Below, one piece after another: positions 24,795-33,214 of a stretch of 64,000 bases of DNA (position 1 is the first letter of the stretch; each line of letters opens with the position of its first letter). Where the stretch lies: assembly GCA_036491115.1 (NCBI GenBank), contig DASXCQ010000013.1:8685-72684 (forward strand). The letters are read 5' to 3'. Both the position numbers and the translations under genes were made by a program. Source of the DNA: DATEPR01 sp036491115 (GTDB taxonomy: Bacteria; Actinomycetota; Actinomycetes; Mycobacteriales; Pseudonocardiaceae). Below the pieces are notes generated by a model. That model was not told where the DNA came from, did not search any database, and saw nothing but the letters and a program-made list of their open reading frames with translations.

Positions 24795-26084
24795 ATGTCC
24801 GACCGAAGACCGATGTCGACCCCGCCGTGTGGCGCACGGTGTGGACCGTGCTCGTCGGCGCGCTGGCGGTGCTGTTCGACACGATCCAGTGGGTCAGCAC
24901 GGGCTACCTGCTCGCGCTCGGCGTGACCATCCCGGTCGCGGGCTGGGCGCAGCGGATGCTGGGCGCCAAGCGCCTCTGGCTGATCGCCCTCGTGCTGTTC
25001 GGCGTGGGCTCGGTGCTGTCCAGCCTCGCGTGGAGCGCCGGCAGCCTGATCGCCTTCCCCGTCGTGCAGGGCGTCGGCGGCGGCATGCTCCTGCCGCTCA
25101 TGTCGACGATGGTCATGCGGGCCGCGGGCGGGCGCGGCCTCGGCAAGATCATGTCGGTGATCAGCCTGCCCGCGGTGCTCGGCCCGGTCGTCGGCGGCCT
25201 CATCCTGCAGCACCTGCACTGGTCGTGGATGTTCTGGGTGAACGTTCTGCGTCGCGGGGTTCGTGCTCGCCGTGATCTTCCTGCCGCCGGACGGCCCGGT
25301 GCGCCGGACGCCGCTCGACGTCGTCGGGTTCGCGCTGATGGCGCCCGGTCTGGTCGGCGTGCTCTGGGGTCTGTCGAACACGAGCAGGCCCGGCGCGTTC
25401 ACCCGTGGCGACGCCCTCGGCCCGCTGCTCGCCGGGCTCGTGCTGCTCGCCGCGTTCGTCGCCCGGGCGGTGCGGCACCGCGCCCGCGCCCTGGTCGACC
25501 TGTTGCTGCTGCGGCACTGGCCGCTGGCGTCCTCGTCGCTGCTGCTGTTCCTGTCCGGCATCACCCTCTACGGCGCCATGCTGCTGATGCCTCTCTACTT
25601 CCAGGAGTTGCGCGGTACGACCGTGCTGGTGGCCGGCCTGCTGCTCATCCCGCAGGGCCTGGGCACGCTCGCCTCCCGGTCGCTGTCCGGCCGCCTCTCC
25701 GACACCGTGGGCGCGCGCTGGCTCGCGGTGACCCGATTCCTCGTCGTGCTGCTCGGCACCCTGCCGTTCGCCTTCGCCGACGCGCACACGAACGCGTGGC
25801 TGCCGATGGCCGCGCTGCTCGTGCGCGGCGTCGGCCTCGGCACCGTGACCGTGCCGTTGATGGCCCTGGGCTTCCGTGGTCTGGAGCGCGGGCAGGTGCC
25901 CGACGCGAGCATCATCACCCGCATCGCGCAGCAGGTCGGCGGCTCGTTCGGCACCGCGGTGCTCGCGGTGATCCTCACCGGCGCGACGACGGCCGCGACC
26001 TCGGCCAGGGCGCTCACGGGTGCGTTCCAGCAGTCCTTCTGGTGGGCGATCGGCTTCACCGCGGCGGGCGTGCCCGCCCACTAG
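24795..26084 (+). pseudogene. DHA2-type MFS drug exporter, multiply disrupted
   Basis: The translation is clearly a 14-helix MFS exporter, but in pieces. ATG 24795 (AAAGGAG upstream) is out of frame with KTDVDPAVWRTVWTVLVGAL, so a base is lost within about five codons. VLVGALAVLFD joins TIQWVSTGYLL directly, whereas relatives have roughly 20-25 residues between these segments, including the rest of helix 1. LPAVLGPVVGG lacks the usual second GP repeat. After WSWMFWVN (about 25240) the frame changes; the remainder (LAVIFLPPDGPVRRTPLDV to AIGFTAAGVPAH) continues in the next frame, and the C-terminus ends early at 26084. The protein cannot be made as one chain. Confidence 0.82.
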
Positions 26085-26161
26085 GTCGCGGTCGGGTCGC
26101 CGGGTGGGTACGCCCATGCCGTACACCGGGTGGTTGCCGGGCACGTGCACCTCGCAGGACG

Positions 26162-26533
26162 TCAGGTGGGCCACGTAGAGGCGGGGCCGCGTAGTTCCGC
26201 CGGCTCCATCCGGCGCGTGGCACCCGTGGCGCGGAACGCCTCGGGGCAGACCGGCGCCAGTTCGTCCTCCCGGGCGGTGGCGGCGAAGTAGACCGCGTCA
26301 CCCCCGGCGACTGGGTCGAAGATCACGATCTGGATGTCGGCGCGTTCGCCCAGGTTGCGCGAGTGGTGGGCCAACGGCGAGGACACCCAGTAGAAGTCGG
26401 AGTACCGCGCGGCCGTGTAGTTCACCGGCGACAGTCGGGGCCGGCCGTCGGCGTCCAGGGTGCCGAGCGTCCGGAACTGATTGCCGTCGATGACCCGCCG
26501 GGCCGTCGCGTCCAGGTCCGGCGCATCGGTCAC
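26162..26533 (-). pseudogene. pyridoxamine 5'-phosphate oxidase family protein, 3' end frameshifted
   Basis: GTG 26533 opens a 123-codon frame like flavin/F420-binding split-barrel oxidoreductases: NQFRTLGTLDADGRPRLSPV, YSDFYWVSSPLAHHSRNLG, IQIVIFDPVAGGDAVYFAA. It stops at 26162 after GPASTWPT. In the next frame the sequence reads LYVAHLTSCEVHVPGNHPVY, which is the expected ending of this family. One missing C near 26182 explains the shift. The recovered tail then runs to the edge of the broken MFS gene without a proper stop. The N-terminal barrel may still be produced. The cofactor cannot be assigned. Confidence 0.7.
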
Positions 26534-26547
26534 CGGGGCAGTATCGC

Positions 26548-27489
26548 TCAGTACTGGGCCAGTTCCAGGACCCGGTGCAGGTCGGTCGCGGCGTCCAGGG
26601 AGGACACGATCGAGCCCGTGGTCATGACGAACGCGACGATCGCGCACAGGCCGGTCAGCGACATCAGCATCGGCGGGATGCGGTTGGTGGGCGCGGGAAT
26701 CAGCAGCGCTGCGACCCGGCGCGGAATGGGACCCGCGGTGGCGCCCAGCGCGATGCCGGGGACCCCGGCCGTGTCGCCGAGGGACTTGGCGGCCAACGCC
26801 GCCTTGCCGACCGCCCTGGCCACCACCGACCGGTCGCCGACGTGGCTGGCCGCGACCTCGTCCGCCCACCGCTCCGTGGTGTAGCGGATCACCCCGGTCA
26901 ACGGGCGCAGCAACGGGTTCGCGGCGGCCAGCACGTCGATCACCGCGACGAACAGGTGGTGGGCCTCGCTGAGGTGGGCGCGCTCGTGGGCCAGCAGCGC
27001 CCGCCGTTCGGGCGGCGCCAGGCTGGCCAGCATCGTCGTGGACACCACGATCCGGCCGGGACGGCCGGGCAGCGCGTGGGCCAGCGGGCGGTCGTCGCGC
27101 AGCACCATCAGTTCGCTGCCGTCCGGGCACTCGCTGGCCATCCGGTAGGCCGCGACTATGGCTTTGATCCGGCCCACACCCGCTGAGATGGTCATCACGC
27201 CGAACACCAGGAGCAACACGCTGGCCGCGAGGTCGATCGGCAGGTGCACCGCGTCCAGGTGCCGGACCTCGGCCGGTGACCAGTGACCGAGCCGGGCGAA
27301 CAGGCTCATCACGGAGAGTGCCGCGATCATCAACAGCCCCAGGGCCGCCAACGAGCACACGCCGAGGATCACCGAGGACACCAGCACCAGCCAGCTCGCC
27401 CACTGGGGATGCAGCCTGGCCGCCACCCACCTCACCACCGGGACCGCGAGGGCCGGCAGTACCAGGGGCAGGTAGACGGCGAAGATCAC
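26548..27489 (-). CDS. M56 family metallopeptidase (BlaR1/MecR1-like), membrane-bound
   Basis: A 313-residue protein with GTG start at 27489. Three to four hydrophobic helices (about 3-20, 34-64, 86-105, 285-308) surround a cytosolic loop carrying the zinc motif HERAH (168-172) and a later TERWADEVAA with a probable third ligand. There is no extracellular penicillin-sensor domain, as is usual in actinobacterial M56 proteins. In BlaI-BlaR systems the peptidase inactivates the BlaI repressor. The BlaI gene is immediately upstream (4-base gap), making a complete two-gene module. The triggering signal is unknown. Confidence 0.88.
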   Translation of the reverse strand: MIFAVYLPLVLPALAVPVVRWVAARLHPQWASWLVLVSSVILGVCSLAALGLLMIAALSVMSLFARLGHWSPAEVRHLDAVHLPIDLAASVLLLVFGVMTISAGVGRIKAIVAAYRMASECPDGSELMVLRDDRPLAHALPGRPGRIVVSTTMLASLAPPERRALLAHERAHLSEAHHLFVAVIDVLAAANPLLRPLTGVIRYTTERWADEVAASHVGDRSVVARAVGKAALAAKSLGDTAGVPGIALGATAGPIPRRVAALLIPAPTNRIPPMLMSLTGLCAIVAFVMTTGSIVSSLDAATDLHRVLELAQY

Positions 27490-27493
27490 GGTG

Positions 27494-27868
27494 TTAGCCG
27501 ATCTCGTCGCCGTGCTGATCGGCCAGCAGTTTTCGCAGCACCCGTTCGTCCTCGTGGGACAGGTCGGACACGAATCTGGCCAGCACCTGGTGCCGGTTCG
27601 CCTCGGCGTCCAGCACCTGCCGCATCCGGCGGGCGGCCAGTCCGGGTTCGTCGGCCACCGGCCGGTAGGCGTAGGCCCTGCCCTGCTGTTCGCGTTCCAG
27701 CGTGCCCTTGGCGTGCAGTCTGGACAGGATGGTGACGACGGTCGAATAGGCCAGGGGACTGGCCAACCGCTCCTGTACGTCACCGGCCGTCAGCGCGACA
27801 TCCGCCGACCACAGGGTCGCCAACACTTCCGCTTCCAACTGACCAGGTCCTCTGCGCCGTCCTCGCAC
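27494..27868 (-). CDS. BlaI/MecI/CopY family transcriptional regulator
   Basis: This 124-residue winged-helix repressor has LEAEVLATLWSADVALTAGDVQERL, then STVVTILSRLHAKGTLEREQQGRAYAYRP, and a C-terminal dimerisation helix pair (LSHEDERVLRKLLADQ). The length matches the family. GTG 27868 lies 11 bases from a perfect TACAG-CA-CTGTA element, the expected self-operator. It is followed by the M56 peptidase that probably controls its activity. Two more BlaI-type genes (29226, 31096) lie within 4 kb. Confidence 0.93.
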   Translation of the reverse strand: MRGRRRGPGQLEAEVLATLWSADVALTAGDVQERLASPLAYSTVVTILSRLHAKGTLEREQQGRAYAYRPVADEPGLAARRMRQVLDAEANRHQVLARFVSDLSHEDERVLRKLLADQHGDEIG

Positions 27869-27878
27869 CCAACTAATC

Positions 27879-27890
27879 TACAGCACTGTA
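27879..27890. promoter_or_regulatory. BlaI-type operator
   Basis: TACAG-CA-CTGTA is a perfect inverted repeat of the TACA/TGTA type bound by BlaI and MecI proteins. It lies 10 bases upstream of the BlaI start codon and so should give autoregulation of the BlaI-M56 operon. Confidence 0.7.
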
Positions 27891-28032
27891 AATGTGCACT
27901 GTGGCTGCCCGCTGTCCGGAACGTGAACAGTTCGGCGCGCAAACTGCACGCCACCATATGTCCGGGTTCCGTTCACAGGCACCATGTAGGAGTACGTCCG
28001 AATGGCGGCCGGCGGGACAGGAGCGTCTCCAT

Positions 28033-29169
28033 ATGCGGATCGCGTTTGTCACCGAGACCTGGCTACCGTCGACGGACGGTGTGGTCACTCGGATCGCGTC
28101 CACGGTGCGACAACTGCGTGCGGCAGGGCACGAGGTGCTGATCGTGGCACCGGGTCCGACCGAGTCCGGTTTCGACGGCGCCGACGTGCAGAGTGTCCCC
28201 GCGGCCGGTCTGTCCTGGGTCTACGGCGGCAAGCGCTGGGGGCTGCCGCTGCCCAGGATCGGCCGGTACCTGCGGGACTTCCGGCCGGACGTGGTGCACG
28301 TGGTCAATCCCGTGCTGATGGGCGTCGCCGCCGTGCTGGCGTGCCGGCGGGCCGGTTTCCCGATGGTCGCGTCGTACCACACCAACGTGGCCCGCTACGC
28401 CGCCTACTACCACCTCGGCTGGATCGCCCCGGTGGTCTGGTGGCTGCTGCGCAGGCTGCACGGCCGCGCCGCCGTCAACCTGGCCACCTCCACGGCCACC
28501 TGCGACGAGCTGCGCGCCCAGGGCATCGACCGGGTGCGGCTGTGGCCCAAGGGCGTCGACCTCGACCTGTTCTCACCCCGCCGGGCCGACACCCACCAGG
28601 CGAGCGGGCCACCGGTGGCCCTCTACGTCGGCCGGCTGGCCGCCGAGAAGGGGCTGGACCTGTTGGGCTCGCTGGCCGTGCCGGAGCAGGGGGTGCGATT
28701 GGTGCTGGTCGGCGACGGGCCCGCCCGGTCGGACCTGACCGAGCGGTTCGGCGTGCACACCGTGACGTTCACCGGCCTGCTGCACGGGCCCGCGCTGGCC
28801 GAGGCGTACCGGTCGGCCGACGTGTTCGTCTTCCCGTCCACGACGGAGACGCTCGGCCTGGTCATGATCGAGGCCCTGGCCAGCGGGCTGCCGGTGATCG
28901 CGGTGGACAGCCCGGCCAGCCGGGAGATCCTCGGCGGGTGCGCGGCCGCGCGACTGTTCCCCGCCGAGTACGCCGACCGCCTGCCGGAACTGGTCCGCGA
29001 GGTCCGCGACGACAACGTCACCGGGAGGCTGAGCTGCCTGGCCCGCCGCGAGGCGGAGAAGTGGGGCTGGCCCGCGGCCACCGAGTCGCTGCTGTCCTGC
29101 TATCGCGAGGTGATCTCCGGGGAGCTCCCGATCGCCGTGGAATTCACGGTGGACTCGACCCAGGACTGA
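28033..29169 (+). CDS. GT4 family glycosyltransferase, MgtA-like mannosyltransferase
   Basis: A 378-residue GT-B glycosyltransferase from ATG 28033 (MRIAFVTETWLPSTDGVVTR). The N-terminal half carries the acceptor segments PDVVHVVNPVLMG and ASYHTNVARYAAYY; the C-terminal half has LYVGRLAAEKGLDLL, LVLVGDGPAR and the donor motif FVFPSTTETLGLVMIEALASGLPVI (E-x7-E). This pattern matches GDP-mannose-dependent alpha-mannosyltransferases that act on glycolipids (MgtA/PimB group). No signal peptide is present; it should act at the inner membrane face. The donor is inferred from family similarity. It stands alone, with a 164-base upstream gap. Confidence 0.85.
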   Translation: MRIAFVTETWLPSTDGVVTRIASTVRQLRAAGHEVLIVAPGPTESGFDGADVQSVPAAGLSWVYGGKRWGLPLPRIGRYLRDFRPDVVHVVNPVLMGVAAVLACRRAGFPMVASYHTNVARYAAYYHLGWIAPVVWWLLRRLHGRAAVNLATSTATCDELRAQGIDRVRLWPKGVDLDLFSPRRADTHQASGPPVALYVGRLAAEKGLDLLGSLAVPEQGVRLVLVGDGPARSDLTERFGVHTVTFTGLLHGPALAEAYRSADVFVFPSTTETLGLVMIEALASGLPVIAVDSPASREILGGCAAARLFPAEYADRLPELVREVRDDNVTGRLSCLARREAEKWGWPAATESLLSCYREVISGELPIAVEFTVDSTQD

Positions 29170-29225
29170 CCACTGGACAGCGGAGGTAGGGTCTCCCTCT
29201 TACCGCGCACCGGTGGAGGATGCCC

Positions 29226-29597
29226 GTGAACCCGGCAGAACGCACCCGCAGGCGTGCGGGCGGCGAACTGGAGCACGCGGTGCTGGCCGTGCTGTGGCGC
29301 GCCGGCAGGCCCCTGACCTCTCGGGACGTCCGCGACGAGCTGGGTGGCGACCTGGCATACAACACCGTCCAGACCACGCTGGTGCGGCTGCACGAGAAGG
29401 GCCTGGTGCGGCGCAGCCCGGACGGCAGGGCGCACCGGTACGCCCCGACGAAGCAGCCCGCCGAGCTGACCGCCGAGCGCATGCACGACCTGCTCACCGA
29501 GGTGCCCGACCGGCGGTCGGTGCTGCTGAACTTCGTCGGCGCGCTGGACGAGTCGGACGAGCGGATCCTGCGCGACCTGCTGGGCGCGCGGCCCTAG
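29226..29597 (+). CDS. BlaI/MecI/CopY family transcriptional regulator (second paralogue)
   Basis: A 123-residue winged-helix repressor. GTG 29226 is chosen because GGAGGA ends at 29220, which is too close to an ATG at that same position. Key segments are LEHAVLAVLWRAGRPLTSRDV, YNTVQTTLVRLHEKGLVRR, HRYAPTKQPAELTAERM and ALDESDERILRDLLG. No M56 peptidase gene is next to it. The convergent membrane protein (29594-30217) overlaps its stop by 4 bases. It might respond to the M56 protein at 26548, or act without proteolysis. Confidence 0.9.
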   Translation: MNPAERTRRRAGGELEHAVLAVLWRAGRPLTSRDVRDELGGDLAYNTVQTTLVRLHEKGLVRRSPDGRAHRYAPTKQPAELTAERMHDLLTEVPDRRSVLLNFVGALDESDERILRDLLGARP

Positions 29598-30217
29598 GTC
29601 CGGGCGCGGTAGTCCGGTTCGCGACCCCGCGCCGGTTCCTGCGGTGCCGGGCGGTAGGGCGGGCGAGGCGGCTGACCCTGGTTGACCCTCGGCTGCCCGT
29701 TGGGCACACCCCGGTTGGGCTGGCCGCCCTGCTGGCCCCGGTTCGGGCGGGGCGGTTGGGCCACGGCGGGCCGGGCCGGCTGGCCCTGGCGACCGGGCTG
29801 GTTGTTGGCGCCGCGCTGCGGCTGACCGGAACCCGGCCTGGGCTGCCGCGCTGGGGGCTGCGGCTGGCGGGGCTGCGGCTGCCGGGCCCGGTAGTCGGGC
29901 TGCGGTCGGCGGTTCGGCGGCGGCTGCTGGCGGATCGCCTGTCGCGGCCGGGAACCGGTGCGACGCACGTCACTCCAGCCGGTGTCGCCCCGGGCGTCCC
30001 GCCGGGCGGCACGCGGACCCTTGGGGCGGTTCACCCACGAGTCGAAGACCACCAGCAGCACGGCGATGATCGCGGAGATGACGCCCATCGCCGGGAACTG
30101 CACGACCACCGAGATGACCGTGACGAAGAGCAGACCGGCGGCGGCCAACCAACACGACCAGTCCACCCGGCCCAGGGCGGACGTGCGACGACCACGTTCG
30201 TCGTCCCAGTCACCCAT
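29594..30217 (-). CDS. hypothetical membrane protein with Pro/Gln/Arg-rich tail
   Basis: A 207-residue protein of unknown function. Two hydrophobic helices follow the short acidic N-terminus (about 22-40 and 42-60; WLAAAGLLFVTVISVVV and MGVISAIIAVLLVVF). From residue 65 on it is low-complexity, built of Pro, Gln, Arg, Gly and Asn in repeats such as RQPQPRQPQPPARQPRPG, and ends ARGREPDYRART. Such tails are disordered and basic, and could bind nucleic acid, lipids or the cell wall. The ATG at 30217 and normal G/C third positions support coding. The end overlaps the convergent BlaI gene. Confidence 0.72.
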   Translation of the reverse strand: MGDWDDERGRRTSALGRVDWSCWLAAAGLLFVTVISVVVQFPAMGVISAIIAVLLVVFDSWVNRPKGPRAARRDARGDTGWSDVRRTGSRPRQAIRQQPPPNRRPQPDYRARQPQPRQPQPPARQPRPGSGQPQRGANNQPGRQGQPARPAVAQPPRPNRGQQGGQPNRGVPNGQPRVNQGQPPRPPYRPAPQEPARGREPDYRART

Positions 30218-30396
30218 GGCACCTCCAGCAGTCCGGACGCGAGGGATCGCGGCCCCCTCGGTCAGCCATCATCCCTCATCCTCTCTCGACCGGGTGCCCG
30301 TACGGCGATTCTACAATTTGTGGAGTAATCTGGCCGTCAGCCGGTCGCGCCGGGGGTGACGCGGCCGGGTTCTCAGCTGGGAGGTACCTCGGCGGC

Positions 30397-31068
30397 GTGG
30401 ATCCAATCCCGAGCGGGCGTCCCGGCAAGCGTACTTACCGTCGCCGCCGGCCACTGCCGGCGATCATCATCCTGGTGATCCTGGCCACCGCCAGCGTGGT
30501 GGTGTGGCGGAACGTGCTGCACCAGGCCGGAAACAGCACAGTACAGGCGAGCTGCCCCACGGCGCCCGCCACCCCGGCCGGCACCCCGCTGGCGTACCCG
30601 GCCCTGGACCGGGTGGCACCGCTGGCCCCGGCGCAGGTCAGGGTCCACACGCTGAACGGCACGACGCAGGTCGGACTGGCCGGCCGGATCGCGCTGGAAC
30701 TGCGGCAGTACGGCTTCGCCGAGGTCGGCACGCCGGGCAACGATCCGCACTACCCGAAGGGGAACCTGGTCTGCTTCGGGCAGATCCGGTTCGGGCCCAA
30801 CGGGACGGCGGCTGCCCGGACGCTGAGCCTGCTGGTGCCGTGCGCCCAGCTGGTCCGCGACAACCGCCAGGACGCCACGGTCGACCTGGCGCTGGGCTCG
30901 TACTTCACCGACCTGGAGCCCAGCGGGGCCGGGGTACAGGCGCTGGACCGGCTGACCACCTGGTCGCGCGATCACCCCGCGGCGGCCGGCGGCCTGGAGT
31001 CCGCGCCGGTGCCGGCGCCCGCACTGCCGGCCGGGTTGCTGGCCGGAGCACACACGTTCCGGTGCTGA
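30397..31068 (+). CDS. LytR_C domain envelope protein, Cei-like
   Basis: This 223-residue protein has a basic N-terminus (GRPGKRTYRRRRP), one membrane anchor (about 20-45) and an external domain. Residues about 80-170 (VRVHTLNGTTQVGLAGRIALELRQYGFAEVG) match the LytR C-terminal domain found in the mycobacterial envelope integrity protein Cei. The size equals Cei (about 216 residues). In that family the protein supports cell-envelope integrity and virulence; its exact partner is unknown. GTG 30397 lies 13 bases after GGGAGG. A BlaI-type regulator follows 27 bases downstream. A weak TACAA-T-TTGTG repeat upstream at 30312-30322 resembles a BlaI site. Confidence 0.8.
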   Translation: MDPIPSGRPGKRTYRRRRPLPAIIILVILATASVVVWRNVLHQAGNSTVQASCPTAPATPAGTPLAYPALDRVAPLAPAQVRVHTLNGTTQVGLAGRIALELRQYGFAEVGTPGNDPHYPKGNLVCFGQIRFGPNGTAAARTLSLLVPCAQLVRDNRQDATVDLALGSYFTDLEPSGAGVQALDRLTTWSRDHPAAAGGLESAPVPAPALPAGLLAGAHTFRC

Positions 31069-31095
31069 CGTACCGGACCGAGGAGGTGGTGCTGG

Positions 31096-31467
31096 ATGTC
31101 CGTACACCGGGTGCGACGACGCGCCCACGGCGAGTTGGAAGCCGAGGTCACCGCGGCGCTGGCCGCGGCGCCGCATCCGGCGACCGTGCAGGAGGTCCAG
31201 CGCTCCGTCGACTCCGACCTGAGTTACAACGCCGTGCACACCATCCTGAACCGGCTGGTGGACAAGGGCTTGGTGGACCGAGCGCCGGCCGGGCGGGGGC
31301 ACGTCTACCAGTCCTCCCAGGGCGCCGCCGAGGTGATCGCCGCGCACATGGGTGCCCTGCTCGACCGGGGTCCGAGCCGTACCGAGGTGCTGCGGTCGTT
31401 CCTCGGCACGCTGTCCGAGCAGGACGAGGCGCTGCTGCGCGCCTGGCTGGACCGGCGCGCCTGCTGA
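31096..31467 (+). CDS. BlaI/MecI/CopY family transcriptional regulator (third paralogue)
   Basis: A 123-residue winged-helix repressor with a strong GAGGAGGTGG site before ATG 31096. Segments LEAEVTAALAAAPHPATVQEVQ, YNAVHTILNRLVDKGLVDR, HVYQSSQGAAEVIAAHM and TLSEQDEALLRAWLD match the family. It follows the Cei-like gene by 27 bases and likely shares its transcript, so it may regulate envelope functions. No peptidase gene adjoins it. It is the most diverged of the three BlaI paralogues in this region. Confidence 0.88.
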   Translation: MSVHRVRRRAHGELEAEVTAALAAAPHPATVQEVQRSVDSDLSYNAVHTILNRLVDKGLVDRAPAGRGHVYQSSQGAAEVIAAHMGALLDRGPSRTEVLRSFLGTLSEQDEALLRAWLDRRAC

Positions 31468-31515
31468 TCCGTTCGTCGGGTGATCTCGCGGGCACCGAGG
31501 GCCAGAATGGCGGCC

Positions 31516-33211
31516 ATGCCACAACCCCCGCACAGTCGCGTGATCCGCGACCTCGCCGATGCCCACGTCGACGCCCTCACCGAGATCGACCCGTTCCAGG
31601 CCACCTGGCTCGGCCTGCGCGACGACCGCATGCGTGATCTCTCTCCGGCCGGGCAGGAGGTCGTGGACGCGCGACTACGCCAGACACTCGGCGAGCTGGA
31701 CAAGCTGACCGGTGGTTCCACCGACGACATCGCCGATGCCGACGAACGGCGGTGCGCCCAACTGCTGCGCGACCGCCTCACCTCGGAGCTCGCGGTGAGC
31801 GAGAGCGGCGAGCACCTCCGGACGGTGCGCAACATCATCGGTCCGCTCCAGTCGCTGCGCAACGCGCTCTCCCTGATGCCCACCGACACCGAGGACGACT
31901 GGGGCCTGATCGCGCGGCGGATGGCGAAGGTGCCCGACGCCGTCGCCGGCTATCGCGCCACCCTGAGCGAGGGCGTCCGGCGCGGCCTGTTCGCGGCGCC
32001 GCTGCAGGTGAACACCCAGGTCGACCAGATCGCCGCCTGGGCCGCGGCCGGTGAGGGCCGGGGCTGGTTCGCCGACCTGGCCGCGGGGCGCCGACGTGTC
32101 GGCCGCACTGCGCGCCGACCTGGACACGGCTGCCGCCGCCGCGATCGGGGCGTTCGCCGACCTGCGCACGTGGCTGCTGGCCGACTACCTGCCGCGGGCC
32201 GATGGCACCCCGGACGGAGTCGGCGCGGAGCGGTACGCGGTGGCTGTGCGGTGGTTCTCCGGTGCCGATCTGGACCTGGCCGAGGCGTACGAGTGGGCGT
32301 GGTCGGAGTACCGGCGGCTGATGGCGGAGGAACGGCAGCAGGCCGGGTTGGTGCTGCCCGGCGCCACGGTGGCGGAGGCCGTCGACCACCTCGACTCGCA
32401 CGGCGACATCGTGGCCGGCGTCGACCGGATCCGGGAGCGGTTGCAGGACATCATCGACCGGACACTGGTGGAACTGGACGGCACGCATTTCGACATCAGC
32501 GAGCCGATGCGGCGGGTCGAGTCGTGCATCGCGCCGCCGGGCAGCGCGGCGGCGCCGTACTACTCCCGGCCCTCCAGCGACTTCAGCCGGCCCGGCCGGA
32601 CCTGGCTGCCGGTGGATGGCCGGACCGAGTTCCCGATGTGGCGGCTGCTGACCACGTGGTACCACGAGTCCGTCCCCGGCCACCATCTCCAGTTGGGCTA
32701 CTGGACGACGCAGGCCGATCGGCTCTCGGTGTTCCAGACCAACATCGGCTCGGTCAGCGCGATGAGCGAGGGATGGGCGCTGTACGCGGAGCGGCTGATG
32801 GACGAACTGGGCTACTTCAGCGATCCGGGCACCCGGCTGGGGTTCCTGGACGCCCAGATGCGACGCGCCATCCGGGTGATCATCGACATCGGCATGCACC
32901 TGAGCCTGCCGATCCCGGCCGACTCGCCGGTCGGCGCGGGACAGCGGTGGAACCACGAACTCGGGTTGGCCATGATGCGCCACGGGTCGCCCAGGGACGA
33001 CGGGTTCGTGACCAGCGAGGTGGTGCGGTACCTGGGCGTGCCGGCGCAGGCGATCGGCTACAAGCTCGGTGAGCGGGCCTGGCTGGCCGGCCGCGCGGCG
33101 GCGCGACAGGCCCGGGGTGCGGACTTCGACCTGAAGGCGTGGCACATGGCGGGGTTGTCGCTGGGTGCGCTGGGCCTGGACGACCTGGTGGGGGAACTCG
33201 CCCGACTCTAG
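31516..33211 (+). pseudogene. DUF885 family protein, frameshifted by one base
   Basis: ATG 31516 begins a protein like DUF885 enzymes, predicted zinc-dependent carboxypeptidases of about 560 residues. The first frame runs through GRGWFADLAAG at 32084. The rest continues one base later as ADVSAALRADLDTAAAAAIG and ends at 33211. A run of four G (32085-32088) where three are expected accounts for the shift. The second part holds the zinc motif of the family, TWYHESVPGHHLQLGYW (H-E-x-x-x-G-H-H). All family segments are otherwise intact, so either the loss is very recent or the extra G is a sequencing error. Confidence 0.85.
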
Positions 33212-33214
33212 TGT

